Shown here piece after piece: positions 1 through 12,330 of a DNA stretch of 64,000 bases; the first letter of the stretch is position 1, and each line of letters starts with the position of its first letter. The notes beneath the pieces were generated by a model that was given only the letters and a program-made list of their open reading frames with translations, was not told where the DNA came from and ran no database searches. Made by a program: the position numbers and the translations under genes. Location of the stretch: assembly GCA_964007475.1 (NCBI GenBank), contig OZ023273.1:25097557-25161556 (forward strand), given 5' to 3'. Source of the stretch: Hybos culiciformis. Taxonomy: Eukaryota; Arthropoda; Insecta; Diptera; Hybotidae.

Positions 1-640
1 CAAGATATTTTGTTTACGTGAAATGAGCACAAATAAAAATCAATAAGTTAATATTTTTTATTCCTGATTGATACTATCTAATTTCATTACTCCTTTAAAA
101 GTATACTTACTTTTTGAAAACAACGTACTACGATATGAGTATTGCTTTTAATTCAAAGCGTTCAAGGTCGAAAGTTAGTAATTTTTGATATACATACTAA
201 TAATGTTAAGAAATTTTTTATTGACAAAGTGACAAGATATTCCTTTCTTTGAATTTTTTTTGCTTCAAACTCCTGCTCAACATTATTATTATTCATTTTA
301 TAAAATATTCAAAACTTTTTCCAAATAAGCTATATATATAAATATAAATAAATAAAAATATATTGTAGGTACCTTACCTACGTATGCTTTTATTTAAATT
401 AATGAAATTTTATTCTATAATTTTGTGGACACATAATGAAATGCTTTCTCTTATAAAGAAAGACATTTTATCAATTTTTTTTTGTATACTTAGTTAGAAG
501 AAAACACTTCTGCTACATCCATTTCATTTATTAATTTTTTTTTTTAATTTTTTGTTATATAATGTAATTCTACTTAAGTTCCAGATACCTTACAAAAATA
601 AATTAATTTTAAGAAAAATACATAAATAAAAACAAAGCTT

Positions 641-850
641 TAAAAACCACGTTTTTATAATGGAATAAAATAATAAGTAGAAAAAATCTTTAATCAAAAA
701 ATTAAAAATAATGTTTTTTCAATCAACTAAAAAGTAAAATTTCTAATCAGATAAATAATTGCTAACCTCATACCGATTTCCCTGAAAATTATCACGGAAA
801 ATGTGGGGCGCGTGTGATAAACAATATTTTGATGCTTAAATGAATTATTC
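641..850 (+). repeat. Solo head fragment of a dispersed repeat family
   Basis: The stretch around the words ACGTTTTTATAA, CTCATACCGATTTCCCTGA and GGGGCGCGTGTGATAAAC matches the left ends of the elements at 3113 and 8100, but the right half of the family is absent. I read it as a truncated or solo terminal fragment of the same non-autonomous element. Confidence 0.6.
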
Positions 851-3112
851 ATCTTAAAATGTTCTACGAGTTTTCATAAATAGTTTATTAAATAAACTTA
901 AATTATTATCAACTTAAATTTACTATAAACTTAAATTTATTCTCAATAAAATTATCAATTTTAGGCATTGAATAACTTCAGAACTAAATTTTTTTTTTGT
1001 GGTAAAGCCCTAATATGTGTTTGAAAATGTTTGTTTTTTATACTTAGATACGGTTGTAGCGATAGAATATACTTGTTGGAATCTACTTGTTAGAAAATAT
1101 TCAAATACATTTATCAAATATTCTTTTTAAATATTTTATATCAAGTATGATTTTATTTGTAAATTTTGTAGTATCAATAGAAGGGAATTTTATTATTAAA
1201 ATTCAGATTCTATTCAGAAGATTATAGCTTCACATAATAAAGAATATTTTAATATAATTAAATATAGTCTTTCAATACGAGCTATACGGTGTTTCTTATA
1301 AATAGATTTTTAGATTAGATCGACTTACTCTTTATTCTCTACTTCTAATTGAAAATATCTTACTATTATTCACCAATCAACAAGTAAGTAGGTAAACTCG
1401 CCAACACAAAAATTAAACTTAACCAATGCCAAATGAAAATATGTTATTTTCTTAAGCTTTTATGAACAACAAAAAATCCCTTTAATAAATATTGACAAAT
1501 TTCGAAAGAAAATCTACTTTATCTATTTGGTTTTTTTTTTATTGCTTTGCCTTTTTTTATGTTTTTCTTTGGAAAGTAAAATAAAAAGAAGAAAATTTTA
1601 CTCATCTTACGGAAAATTTCTATTCAGATTCTTATATAAAGAAAACATCAATAAAAATAAACTTTATTATCGTATATATTTAAAGAAAATACATTTTGGT
1701 CAAGGGATTATTAAAAGAACTTTTTGATAATTTCATGAAAGTTGTTGTTGTGCGAAATGAATTTTTAAAAACAATTGATTTTCAACTAAAAGTTCTTGTA
1801 TATTTAATATCCAAATATTCAATCTATATTATCGTTAAATGAAATTGAACGCAAATATTTCTTCGAATTAGATTTTCTACTTACTTAACATATATAATTT
1901 CCTGTAAATAACAAGTGAATAAACCAAAATAATTCAGAATTCATTCATAAGTATTTCAAATTGATATCCAAACAATTTAAAGGTACAAGAATTATAATGT
2001 ACATTTCTGCACCGAAATAAAACATATTTGCTGATACAACGTTTTTTTTTGAAAATAATTAAATATTACTTTTATCTATGATTAAATATTACTATAATTA
2101 AATATTACTTTTATATATGAAGCTCCTTAAATAAAGTTGTTAAAATTTTTCCTTAATATTAATATTAAGAATTTTGAGTTATCAAATCACCATAACTATA
2201 ATTACTTATATACTTACTATATAGTTCACGGATTATGAATGAAAATAAAACATAGATTATAATTTGTTATATTTTGTAAAACTATTTTTATGTGCAGGAG
2301 GAAAACTTAAAGATAAACTTTTGATTTTTATTATTCCATTATATTTTCATTTTAGTTATTATATAACTTTTCTTTTATTTAAATACAAAATTTATGCAAA
2401 AAAATTAAAAAAAAACAAGGGTATTTATACTCTGATGTAAGGACTGAATATTTACATAACTTTCGCCCCCCCCTTAAAAAAAAATCTATGAATACGCTGA
2501 ACATGAAAAACTTTTTTAAGGTTTTAAACTTTTACTATTAAAAATTTATATAATTATTATTAAAAGAATTCTGAATAATAACTCTGTTAAAAATGTTTGT
2601 GTATATTTTATGTTTCATAAAGCGTGAATTACTGTAAAATATTTTTGTATCTTTTCCCAATGTTCCCTATGCTCAAATGTTAGCTAAATTATTATGTGAA
2701 CAAAAATTAGTAAAGTTGAAGAAAAAGTTTAAAAAATAAATTTCAAAAATACTTACTGTCGTAAATGTATAAATGTTAATTTTGTAAAAAGTATTAGAAC
2801 TTAACTTATTCTTCTTCAATAAATAACACATTATTATAGAAAAAAAATTATTTTTTTTGAACAGAACTCAATTCAACTTGAGTTAAATTTAAATTAAAAT
2901 CAAAATATATTGAATTATTTAAAAGCTCTAAATGTGTGTTAGTGTTGACGTGGGTAACAAAAAATAAATAAATAAATACATTGACTTTTGAAGAAATCTA
3001 AATTTATTTAACATTGTATCTTCAAGGCTCTTATATAAAAAATAAGATTTCTATAAAAAAAATATGTTAACTTTATATAAAAAAATAAATAAATAAATAA
3101 AAAAAAAAAATG

Positions 3113-3632
3113 TAAAAACAACGTTTTTATAACGGAATAAAATAACTAAAAAGTAAAAAATATAATCAGATAATAATTGACAACCTCATACCGATTTCCC
3201 TGAAAATTAATTCTCACGAAGAACGTGGGGCGCGTGTGATAAACGATATTGATAAAAATGTTCAATTTTAGGTATTTCGATCCAACGCTATAACATTTTA
3301 TCGGAATATACGAAAATTCAAAAACCCGCTTCTAAGGTAGCCCCCTCATCGGGGCCTCGGATCAAAATTTCTAATATTCTATAACCATCTCGGATCCCAA
3401 TGCTACTTAAGTTCATAATTTCAGCCAAATCGGTACAGTGGCAAGATTTGGGAATCAGTGAAACCATGGATGGAACCGTGGAACCACAATAATTTTTACA
3501 TTATGTTGCATTGTCATCTATTTCTGACCTATGCTCCAATTTTCAAGCATCTATCTCATCTAGAAGTGCCTGAAAAATTGATTACAAAATTTGTACCGAA
3601 CAACAAAGTGAACTAATAAAAACGTTTTAAAA
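3113..3632 (+). mobile_element. Non-autonomous repeat element, copy A (about 520 bp)
   Basis: The left part (about 3113-3270) is shared with 641-850 and 8100-8250. The right part (about 3273-3632) is nearly identical to 8578-8941. The left end carries ACGTTTTTAT and the right end AATAAAAACGTTTTAAAA, so the ends are roughly inverted. An AAAT microsatellite precedes the left end here and at copy B. No transposase frame is visible. A TIR transposon derivative is the best reading; target duplications were not resolved. Confidence 0.65.
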
Positions 3633-4558
3633 TACTTTCCTCTCCAAGGATATCTCTTAGTCTATTTAGTTTCTGTATAACAAATCAAAGCAGAATACCT
3701 AGTTACATCTGCTTATAAAAAAATAATTTATTATTTTAAACTTGAAGTGTATTGAGAATGAGGAATTAAAAATATTACCTATATAGATATCATTTATTTT
3801 CGAAATTGGTGACGTCTTGTTTTAAATTGAATACATTATAAATTATTACTAAAATCACTGAAAAAATATAAAAAATGTCTATTCGTCAAAAAATGTCAAT
3901 AAAATTAATAAAAAAGAAACCAAATTAACATATTTCATGTATACACTTTGTGTATACACTATATACAAGTGTATATAGCGTATAGATATTGTACATATAC
4001 AGAATAAATTGTACATTACACAAATTGACATATTGTTTCGAATTTTTTAATAATTTTCCAGATTAACCTTCTTCATGTTTCTTTCAGTATAGAGTATCTA
4101 AGTACGTATTACATGATGTAACAAAAAAAAAGATAATTTCTCATATAAAAATTGGAAATTTTTAAAGGTTTGAGATTTTTTATTACATAAAAACATTATG
4201 TGCTTGAAAAAAAAAAAAACAAATATAGAACATCTTATCCAATAAAACTAAATTGATATTATTCATTTTCTTGAATTTGCTTCAAATGTTTAAATATAGA
4301 AAAATTATCTTAAAATTTCCTTTTTTTTTTTTTATCTTCATTTCACATAAATGTAAGTATTTACAATAATTGACATAAGATATTGATTTCTATTATTAGG
4401 ATAGGTTGGTAAAGTAAGCGTATAAAGGTTTTATGTTAAGAATTTATTTATTTAACTTTTTACGTAGTTATTGGAAATTTTTAGAGCTAAAATTTCTTTA
4501 TGAAAATATCAAATCAATTGTTTACGGTACGCATAACACCATTTCCATTGCCTCAAAT

Positions 4559-5167
4559 TAGGGTTTGCAGCCCCGGGATCCCGGGATCCAGAAATCCCGG
4601 GATCCCGGTGTTTCTTTAAATCCCGAAATCCCGTGACTAAAATAACTAATCCCGGGATTTAATTTTTGTCTGAATTATATTTTGAAATTTTTTTCTCGTC
4701 AAAATTCTCTAAGAATTTAATCGCAGATTTTTTTTTGTGAAATACATACGTAGAATTTTTTTAGTTCAATTATTTTTTTCTCAACAAAATGTTCCAAGAA
4801 TTTAATTCTCAGAAAATTTAAATTTTTTTTATGGAATACGTAGAATTTTTTTTTGTGCAATTAACTAGTTCTAGACGCATTTTAGTTTTACGCATTTAAT
4901 ATTCAGTTTACAATTAAAATTTACGAGTGAACAAGTGTTTTGGTGAGCATAATAGAACAATAAGATAGTTTATTAGTGTGGTTTTCAAAGATTAGATTTT
5001 TTATTTATGTTTTCAGTTTTATTATGTAATTTCAACTATGATAATGTGTAAGTATTTTTCATAAATATTCAATTCTAATCCCGGTACCAATCCCGGGATC
5101 CCGGGATTTAAATAATGTGATCCCGAAATCCCGGGATTGTAAATATAATACGGGATTGCAAACCCTA
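4559..5167. mobile_element. hAT-type MITE (609 bp) with 8-bp target duplication
   Basis: The element starts TAGGGTTTGCA and ends TGCAAACCCTA, flanked on both sides by the direct repeat CCTCAAAT (4551-4558 and 5168-5175). An 8-bp duplication and a TAGGG-type end are hallmarks of the hAT superfamily. Both subterminal regions carry repeated CCCGGGATCCCGGGA-like words, plausible transposase-binding repeats and conspicuous in this AT-rich DNA. There is no transposase frame, so it is non-autonomous. Confidence 0.9.
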
Positions 5168-6110
5168 CCTCAAATATTTTGGGCTCTTAAATTGAAAAAT
5201 TTAAACCAATTTTTTGTATAAGCTCTACTTTTTTCATAAAGGAATTACAGCCCAGGTTGATAAGCACCTGTTCATTTGCAGAATAGTATTTTTTGTATTA
5301 GTTATAAACTATTTCCTATAACATTTAGTCGTGAGTACCAATGTAATTATAAAATTTCTATACGGAATTTTGAACAAATATTCTACAAACTCGTGCTGTT
5401 AGGGAGAACGGGTGGATTTGAAACATGAGGAAACAAATTAAATAAATAGAAAATACCTCTATTATAGAATTGAAATATGTATGTACATTTACTATTACAT
5501 ATTTTTTGCTTTCCCCCCAACAACGTGAAAATATTAAATTCAAGTTAGATGTAACAAAAAAAACATGCTTTAATAATAAAGTAAATAAATTAATTCAAGA
5601 GGATGATATTTTTATCATTTGAAGGTCAGTAGGTTTTAAAAAATTTATATTGTTCATTAGAATAAATTTCATTCATACGTGTCCTACATTTAAAAATCAC
5701 AATAATATGCTTTTTTAATCTATGATTAAATGGATTACCCGCACAGATTTTACTTTTAATGAAATTTATGATTTCTGACGTGAAGAAGTTATTCATCATT
5801 TTGTATTTTCTCAAATTTTCAAACCTTAAAATTAATTAAGAAACGTGAGTGAAAATATTTAGATTATATGTTATACGTGGTTAATTTTTGATATTATTAT
5901 GTTTCAAAATGGTTAGAAATGTGACATAAGGTCGAGCTTTTATTTCATTATGATTTTGAATGTAATTAAAACATGAAACGAGCTTGCAGTGACTTTTTAA
6001 TGAAGCTATCCACGTGTGCCGGACAAAGCTTAATTAGAACAGAATGAATCCGTGCCTACCTGAACATTGATAACTTTAGAGATTTGGCATAAATATGTTT
6101 TGTATTTATT

Positions 6111-6274
6111 TATAATTACAACTGAAATGTTCAACCGAACATATCCTCACAGTTCGATTTGCCTTTAAGATTTATATTTGCTGATAAAAGATATTAAATT
6201 TTGATAATCCATGCCTTTGCAGTTTTGAATCATAATTTGCAGACAACTCAGTCAGATCGAAACATTTATTATTT
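6111..6274 (+). repeat. Local direct duplication, upstream copy
   Basis: This stretch recurs at 7375-7502 in the same orientation with a few substitutions. The downstream copy lacks about 40 bp, and the gap is bounded by the short repeat TTTGC, which suggests a microhomology-mediated deletion. No coding content is visible. Confidence 0.8.
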
Positions 6275-6890
6275 ACATATTATTATTTTCCAAAAGCTTT
6301 CACTATTTAATTTTAAAAACAATTTATATATATAGATAATTTTATGATTTTTAATCTCATCGGTGCGATGAAAGAAGGAAATGTCAAAAATATTCTTGAA
6401 AGAGTAAAAAAAAAAAAAAAAACAGTTCAAAAATTATGTTTTAATAACATAATATATTTTTATTTTTTTCAAAGATATCAAAATACATATTTATTACAAC
6501 AAATTATTTATTGTTTTAAATAAACTTTTATTATACATACCTAACGCTTGAATAAATGATTTTTTTTTTATAAAAAAAACTTTAATAATTTTGATGGAAC
6601 TGAAACATAAAAAACGTATATATATTTTTTACATAAATTTACACTTTAAAAATTTGAAAAAAAGCTTCAAGTGAAAAATTTAGGTTAATTAGATATAATT
6701 ATACATTAAATTTGTATTGAAAATAAATTTATAATGTTGCATATCCTTGAATTAAAAGCAAATTAAGTTTGTGTTAGACAAATTTCTATAAGATTTTTTA
6801 AAAATTCAAAACCAGTAGGTACAGAAGTTTCGTATAAGAATTTTCGCATTTATTTTTAAACATAATATTTGTATGTATTAAGAATATTAA

Positions 6891-7110
6891 GATCTATATA
6901 TATCTGTATCTTTATATTATTAATAAAGAATTTTTTTTTTTGTTCTTACTAATCTCCAAAACTACTGAACCGATTCTTGGAAATTAATTAGCCTATGAAC
7001 CCAGGAAGGTTATAGGATACTAACAATTTTGATTCAAGACCTCGAGGAGGATAACTTAGACACCGTTTTTGGAATTTAGTTATATTTTGATAAAACGTTG
7101 TGGCGATGGA
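6891..7110 (+). repeat. Helitron-like 5' fragment (possible)
   Basis: It begins with a TCTATATATATCTG-like motif and continues into the phrase 'actactgaaccgattcttgg', resembling the opening of the Helitron-like element at 21697 (TCTATATATATAAAACTG, then 'aaccgctcaaccgatcg'). No CTAG-type 3' end was found, so it is probably a truncated relic. Confidence 0.35.
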
Positions 7111-7374
7111 CCCGAATGTTTCAAAATTTAAGCAAATATTAATCTACATAAAACTCTATAAATCAAATTGGTGATAATGAAATGTTCGGATTAAAACAAA
7201 TCAATTATAATTTTCCCAGTGTCCTTGTTTACTGTTGAGTTTTTATATTTATTAAGCCATTAATAATATGGGAAATTGAAAAGAAATTTATTAAATTAAT
7301 ATAAATTTCACTAATAATATTCATTTATTTAATCTATCTTTATATTGTATTCCACATTTCATAATTCATAATTT

Positions 7375-7502
7375 CTTTATAATTAGAACTGATATATTCA
7401 ACCGAACACATCCTCACAGTTCGATTTGCCTTTAAGATTTATATTTGCAGTTTTGGATCATAATTTGCAGACAACTCAGACAGAGCGAAACATTTATTAT
7501 TT
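7375..7502 (+). repeat. Local direct duplication, downstream copy
   Basis: Partner of 6111-6274 with a 40-bp internal deletion flanked by TTTGC in the intact copy. The two copies lie about 1.25 kb apart. Confidence 0.8.
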
Positions 7503-7573
7503 AAGGGAGAGGGCTGGGTTATGGGTCGGATTTTGTTTTTGGCCCATAAGTCATAAATTAGCAAAATAAAGTA

Positions 7574-7748
7574 CAGTGAAACCTGCCTAAAACGGAACCG
7601 CAACGGACCGGAAAATAGTTCCGTCTTAGGCAGTTTTCCCTCTTACACGGGTTGATTTGAAAGGAAAAATCAAAAATCAAAAAAAAAAAAGTTCCGTCTT
7701 ATACAGGTTTCCGTCTTATACAGTTTCCGTCTTAGACAGGTTTCACTG
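7574..7748. mobile_element. Tc1/mariner-pogo-type MITE (175 bp)
   Basis: The ends are CAGTGAAACCTG and its reverse complement CAGGTTTCACTG, and the element is bounded by TA on each side (7572-7573 and 7749-7750). TA duplication with CAGTGAAACC-like ends fits the pogo/Tigger branch of Tc1/mariner. The interior repeats the word TTCCGTCTTA several times. It has no coding capacity. Confidence 0.85.
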
Positions 7749-8067
7749 TATATAGTGTTATACCTTGTTGGAAAGGTAATTTTTTTTGTGGGAAAATTAT
7801 TATGTATGTTAAGAATTATTATTACATTTACAACGTTTGTACTAATTCAGGATATGTACATACATTATGCAACGAAAAAATCCCTGATGTACATTATTCG
7901 CATAATTTTTTTGACAGTGCTATAAAATTTTAAACATTTATTATTAACAACAAGGGAGAAGGACTAATTAAAAAAGATATAAATGAAAGTAGCTTGTTTT
8001 TTAAAATTAAGTAATAGAACAACAAATCTATTAAAAACATAATAAAAGATTGTAAGAAATCAAAGTA

Positions 8068-8402
8068 AAAAAAATAAATAAATAAATAAAAAAAAAAATT
8101 TTTAAAATAACGTTTTTATAACGGAATAAAATAACTAAAAAGTAAAAAATTTAATCAGATAATAATTGATAACCTCATACCGATTTCCCTGAAAATTAAA
8201 ACGTGGGGCGCGTGTGATAAACGATATTGATAAAAATGTTTAATTTTAGGCGCCCCACGTTTTTCGTGAGAATTAATTTTCAGGGAAATCGGTATGAGGT
8301 TATCAATTATTATCTGATTAAATTTTTTACTTTTTAGTTATTTTATTCCGTTATAAAAACGTTATTTTAAAAAATTTTTTTTTTATTTATTTATTTATTT
8401 TT
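8068..8402. repeat. Large imperfect palindrome within copy B
   Basis: The family head (AAAT microsatellite, ACGTTTTTATAACGG, CCGATTTCCCTGAAAATT, CGTGGGGCGCG) runs forward from about 8068 to 8222 and then as its reverse complement from about 8251 to 8402. The arms of about 150 bp are nearly identical and separated by a short AT-rich loop. It looks like a head-to-head duplication of the left end, giving a foldback structure. Confidence 0.8.
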
Positions 8403-8941
8403 TCTTTTTTAATCTTATTTGAATCGAATTAAGCCATAAATAAAAATATAAAATTTTTATATCTATTTTACGTATGCTAAAGCTATGAAATCCTAAATTT
8501 CTGAATTTGCTTTTTAGCCCCCTCCCTAGAGTCTTGGGACCTCATATGAGGGTCCTGCGATATCCAGTCGTTAATCCAGGTATTTCGATCCAGCGCTATA
8601 AGATTTTATCGGAATATACGTAAATTCCAAACCGGCTTCTAAGGTAGCCCCCCCGTCGGGGCCTCGGATCAAAATTTCTAATATTCCATAACCATCTAGG
8701 ATCACAATGGTACTTAAAATTTCAAAATTTCTGCCAAATCGGTCCAGCGACGTGATTGCGGAATCTGTGGAACCATGGATGGAACTGTAGAACCACAAAA
8801 TTTTTTACATTATGTTGTATTGTCATCCATTTCTGACCTATGCTCCAATTTTCAAGCCTCTATCTCATCTAGAAGTGCCTGAAAAATTGATTACAAAATT
8901 AGCACCGGACAACAAAGTGAACTAATAAAAACGTTTTAAAA
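8100..8941 (+). mobile_element. Non-autonomous repeat element, copy B (about 840 bp)
   Basis: Same family as the element at 3113. Its left end TTTTAAAATAACGTTTTTAT is roughly the inverse of its right end AATAAAAACGTTTTAAAA. The 8578-8941 part is a close copy of 3273-3632. It differs from copy A by an inverted second copy of the head and about 200 bp of unique DNA. The minus-strand open frame at 8571-8798 lies in this repeat and is not a gene. Confidence 0.65.
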
Positions 8942-11094
8942 ATAATTGTCTAAGCCGTAAAGAGAAGCGAAATGATTTAGCCGCAAATTGAAATACATTT
9001 TATCTTTTTGTGTTCTAGATTCGTTACTGCAGGTATGCTTACCTGAATAAAAGCTCAACAATTATTTACATATAAATAATTTAAAATTTAAAAAGAATAC
9101 TGTCATTAATTTACTGCTATTGCTATATTATATTACAATATTATTTAGGTATATATTCGTATATTATAGTTTTTTATGTTTATATCCCTCTCCAAAAAGT
9201 CACATTTAAAATCACTATAACAAAATTCAATTATTTCAAATTGTAATCATCTGTTATTGTAATAACCTCATTTTATGAAAATGTATACAAATTAATTTAA
9301 TTATTACCTCAATAACTAATGTACATATACCGTATATTTTTTTTTATTTTATTTATTCTGAATAAAGGACATCATAACAAATAATGTTGTGGCCTTGAAT
9401 GTATTTAATTTTGTTTTCTTATCAGAAACCAAATAAGTTAAAAATGTTTAGTTAGAATTTGCTCCAATTGCATAAGAATGATTCATTTCTATAACAATTT
9501 TATGTTTATTGCAAAATTATTAGAAAACACGCAAAGAATTATATTTTCAAGATCATTGGCGCCCCTATAATTATGAAAAAAAGAAATTCAATTTTTGTGT
9601 TTATGTAATAAAGTTTTATTATACTTATGTTTTATGTGTTTACTTGTAGCACTTCCTTTATACATACATATATTCTATATTAAAAAATATATAATCTATA
9701 TTAAAAAATAAAACGATAAAAATAATAATTAAAAATAATGAAAAAATAAACGATTGGCAAAAATATCACATATCATTCAAACTAGATTCGTCAGTTTTTT
9801 TTTTGTTAGTAAGCATATTGTTTTATCTTAAAGGTAACGAAACCATTTAGATATATTTCCAAAAACAACCTAAATCAAAATATTAATCTGAAAGTATACA
9901 TGTATAAAGAAAATTTATTTTAGCACGTTTTCCATTAAAAATTAAAACGGATTTTATATTTTGTTGTGTCTGTCCGTCCCACACAATTATGAAACTTTAC
10001 TTGGCGGACATCGTCAAATGTCAAAATATGCGTAATCTTGTTCACTTTCAGTCAAGGGTCTTAATAATTTTCATATACAATTTATAGAAATTTGGTAATT
10101 TTATAAAATTAAAAGAGATTTTGACGAAAATTAGTATCTGTATATAAGTCGATGTCAAAAATTATCCGGGATTGCGTCTGAGGATTCGAGCTGGGAACTG
10201 AAATTCAAAACGATTTATGATATAACTTTCTGTATTTTTTCATATGAAGTTAAATAACGTCAATTATTGCTAAAACTTAAAAAGTATGACAATAATTTTA
10301 TCATCATGAAAACATGAAATTATCTTTTAAAAAAATAAATAATAATATTTTCTTTATAATTTTATTATACTATGGAATAGGAAAAATGGGAATAACTTAT
10401 TTGAGCAAGGAAATTAAATTGTTTTTAAGTAATTTTATATAGTAGGTACTATATAATACATCCTACATTATATTACATTGGGGAGTACTCGACTACAAAA
10501 TATTTATTGCTCTTATAGTCCTTATGATTTTAAGAAAAAATAAAAAACAAAAAGCCATTAACGAACAACTTCCTTTTTTATTTGAGAACAAAAAAAGTAA
10601 GCTTGTCCTTTGCGACAATTTTTGTTTTGTTTCTGAAACAAAATTAAATGTGGATGAAAAATAAATGAAAATAAAGACCGTATACAATCACACATAACTT
10701 TATTATAACGTTGTCTGGTCTAGCTTGCTTATTATAAATAAAAAATACGAATTATAAATAAAAATAAAAAGTATAATTATACAATATACCTATCATGTAA
10801 TAAGAATTGTCTATAAAAAGCATATTTATGTAAAAAAAAATTAAATTAACTAATACAAATATTTACGCCTTTCCAAACGACGACTTTGTATGATGCGCGA
10901 TACTATATTGGGATACTACGAGTGGTAAATATGCAGACTGCAGAGTGGAATATAAAGAACTCATAATTTATTTTTTGATAAATAGATTTTCCAAAACAAA
11001 ATTTTCTTGGCATAATTAATTAGTGATCTAGACACAAAATTCAGTATGCTATATTTAGACAATAGAATGCTATATTTAGACGATAGAAATTTAT

Positions 11095-11137
11095 ATGAAC
11101 CACATACATACGTAAGTGGTGGCGAACTAGGTAAATC
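11095..11137 (+). pseudogene. Near copy of a 44-bp piece of Syt4 coding exon
   Basis: This stretch matches Syt4 exon sequence at 13263-13306 except for one missing base and three substitutions. In the matching frame (from 11100) it still spells [12 protein letters not shown], because all three substitutions fall at third codon positions and are silent. Similarity ends abruptly on both sides and no splice acceptor frames it. It could be a micro-duplication of the exon or the remnant of a larger duplicated exon. The short length leaves room for coincidence, but the match is strong for this AT-rich context. Confidence 0.6.
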
Positions 11138-11283
11138 ATGAGAGTATTGACATAATACTATCCTCATATATAGTAATTAAGATCCCACTTACTATATCGC
11201 ATTTGGAATAGGCACAAATTTCAAAAATTTAGCATTGGCGTACTAAATGTGTCGTGAATTCCGTACATAAATGTATGTTATAA

Positions 11284-11692
11284 CAGCGTTTCTCAACCTT
11301 AGGGCCGCGACCCGAATTTGGGTCGCGAAAGATTTTAAATGGGTCTTTTTGATGGAAAAATTCTATTCAAACGCTACATATATTTTTCAAAAATAATAAA
11401 ATATTTTGATTATGTAAGAAGAATTAATCTATACATCTATTTCCCAATAGATTGCTCTGTTCTTACATTGACAATAAGAAAACAGCTTTTTAAATTCATT
11501 CGCTTTAAACAAACCGTACGGAAAAAAACAAATTATCAAATGAATGTCAACAACAAATAAGTCATCAAAATAAAAATAAATAAAACATTTTAAAGGTGTC
11601 TTTCATTTCTTCTACCATTTTCAGATTAAGGGTCGCGTTATTTTGTACTCATATTTTATAGGTCGCAAAAGTAAAAAGGTTGAGAAACGCTG
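11284..11692. mobile_element. hAT-type MITE (409 bp) with 8-bp target duplication
   Basis: The terminal inverted repeats are CAGCGTTTCTCAACCTT and AAGGTTGAGAAACGCTG, flanked by TGTTATAA at 11276-11283 and 11693-11700. CAG...CTG ends with an 8-bp duplication are typical of hAT elements. Subterminal GGGTCGCG words occur at both ends. The short open frame inside (11339-11560) is low-complexity and shows no transposase similarity. Confidence 0.92.
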
Positions 11693-12330
11693 TGTTATAA
11701 GTTAAAAATTTTGTTAAAATATATAGTAAATAAAAGTTTTTCAACCTGGGAAATTTAGAACAAAATACATATATTATTAATACGTATATATTAAGCAGTT
11801 CATGATTTAATTTGAAATTGGATAACTTTGTATAACATTGTAATAACATGTAATCGGTATAACACTGTGTAGCTATTTTTTTTAATAGAGTGAAAAATAA
11901 TATAAATAAGATGTCAACAAATTTATTTTTTATATTCTTATAATAATAATTGTAATAAAAGAATTATTCAAGTTATGAAAGCTAAGTCATTTCGAATAAT
12001 AAAACAAGGACAATTGTAATATTATTAATATTATGGCTTACAGCTATTATAATGAAAAACATTCTACTTTATTCAATGTTTGTGATATAGGCAGCAGAAC
12101 AAAATGTATATCTATGAGAGATAATTTATGTACGTACAATTATATAATGTACAGTACATAGTCCGTTGTTAATTTACTACAGTCAGTGAGGATTTAGTTG
12201 CCTTATGAAATAATAAACCAGAAAATGAAATTAAAAATGTTATTCCTTCGCAAGATTCTTTTTACTGAATGTTGACGATATAAAATAAAGTGCTTAAAGA
12301 GATTTTAAATGTAAATTTTTTTTTTTTCAG

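Larger units (their letters stand above)
1..12330. other. Gene-poor AT-rich region upstream of the first visible Syt4 exon
   Basis: No open frame here has recognisable protein similarity or convincing splice sites; those present are short, lysine/phenylalanine-rich and chance-like. The stretch contains the dispersed repeats, hAT-type and TA-flanked MITEs, a local duplication and a Syt4 exon fragment listed separately. It may hold Syt4's missing first exon or promoter, since the first visible Syt4 exon opens in mid-codon, but I could not locate an ATG exon with a matching phase-1 donor. Confidence 0.6.

Noticed and set aside
3940..4010. Alternating TATACAC/GTGTATA tract resembling a regulatory palindrome
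   Set aside because: Short, AT-rich simple sequence that is common in this window; no gene nearby.
8571..8798. 75-codon minus-strand open frame
   Set aside because: It lies in the repeat tail that recurs at 3273-3632, where the frame is not kept; no splice or protein similarity.
9960..10215. TGTCTGTCCGTCCC and ATTCGAGCTGGGAA words, partly echoed inverted near 13018-13060
   Set aside because: Suggests a dispersed repeat, but similarity is too short and broken to define an element.
11339..11560. 73-codon open frame inside the 11284 MITE
   Set aside because: Low-complexity, no transposase similarity, and fully contained in a non-autonomous element.
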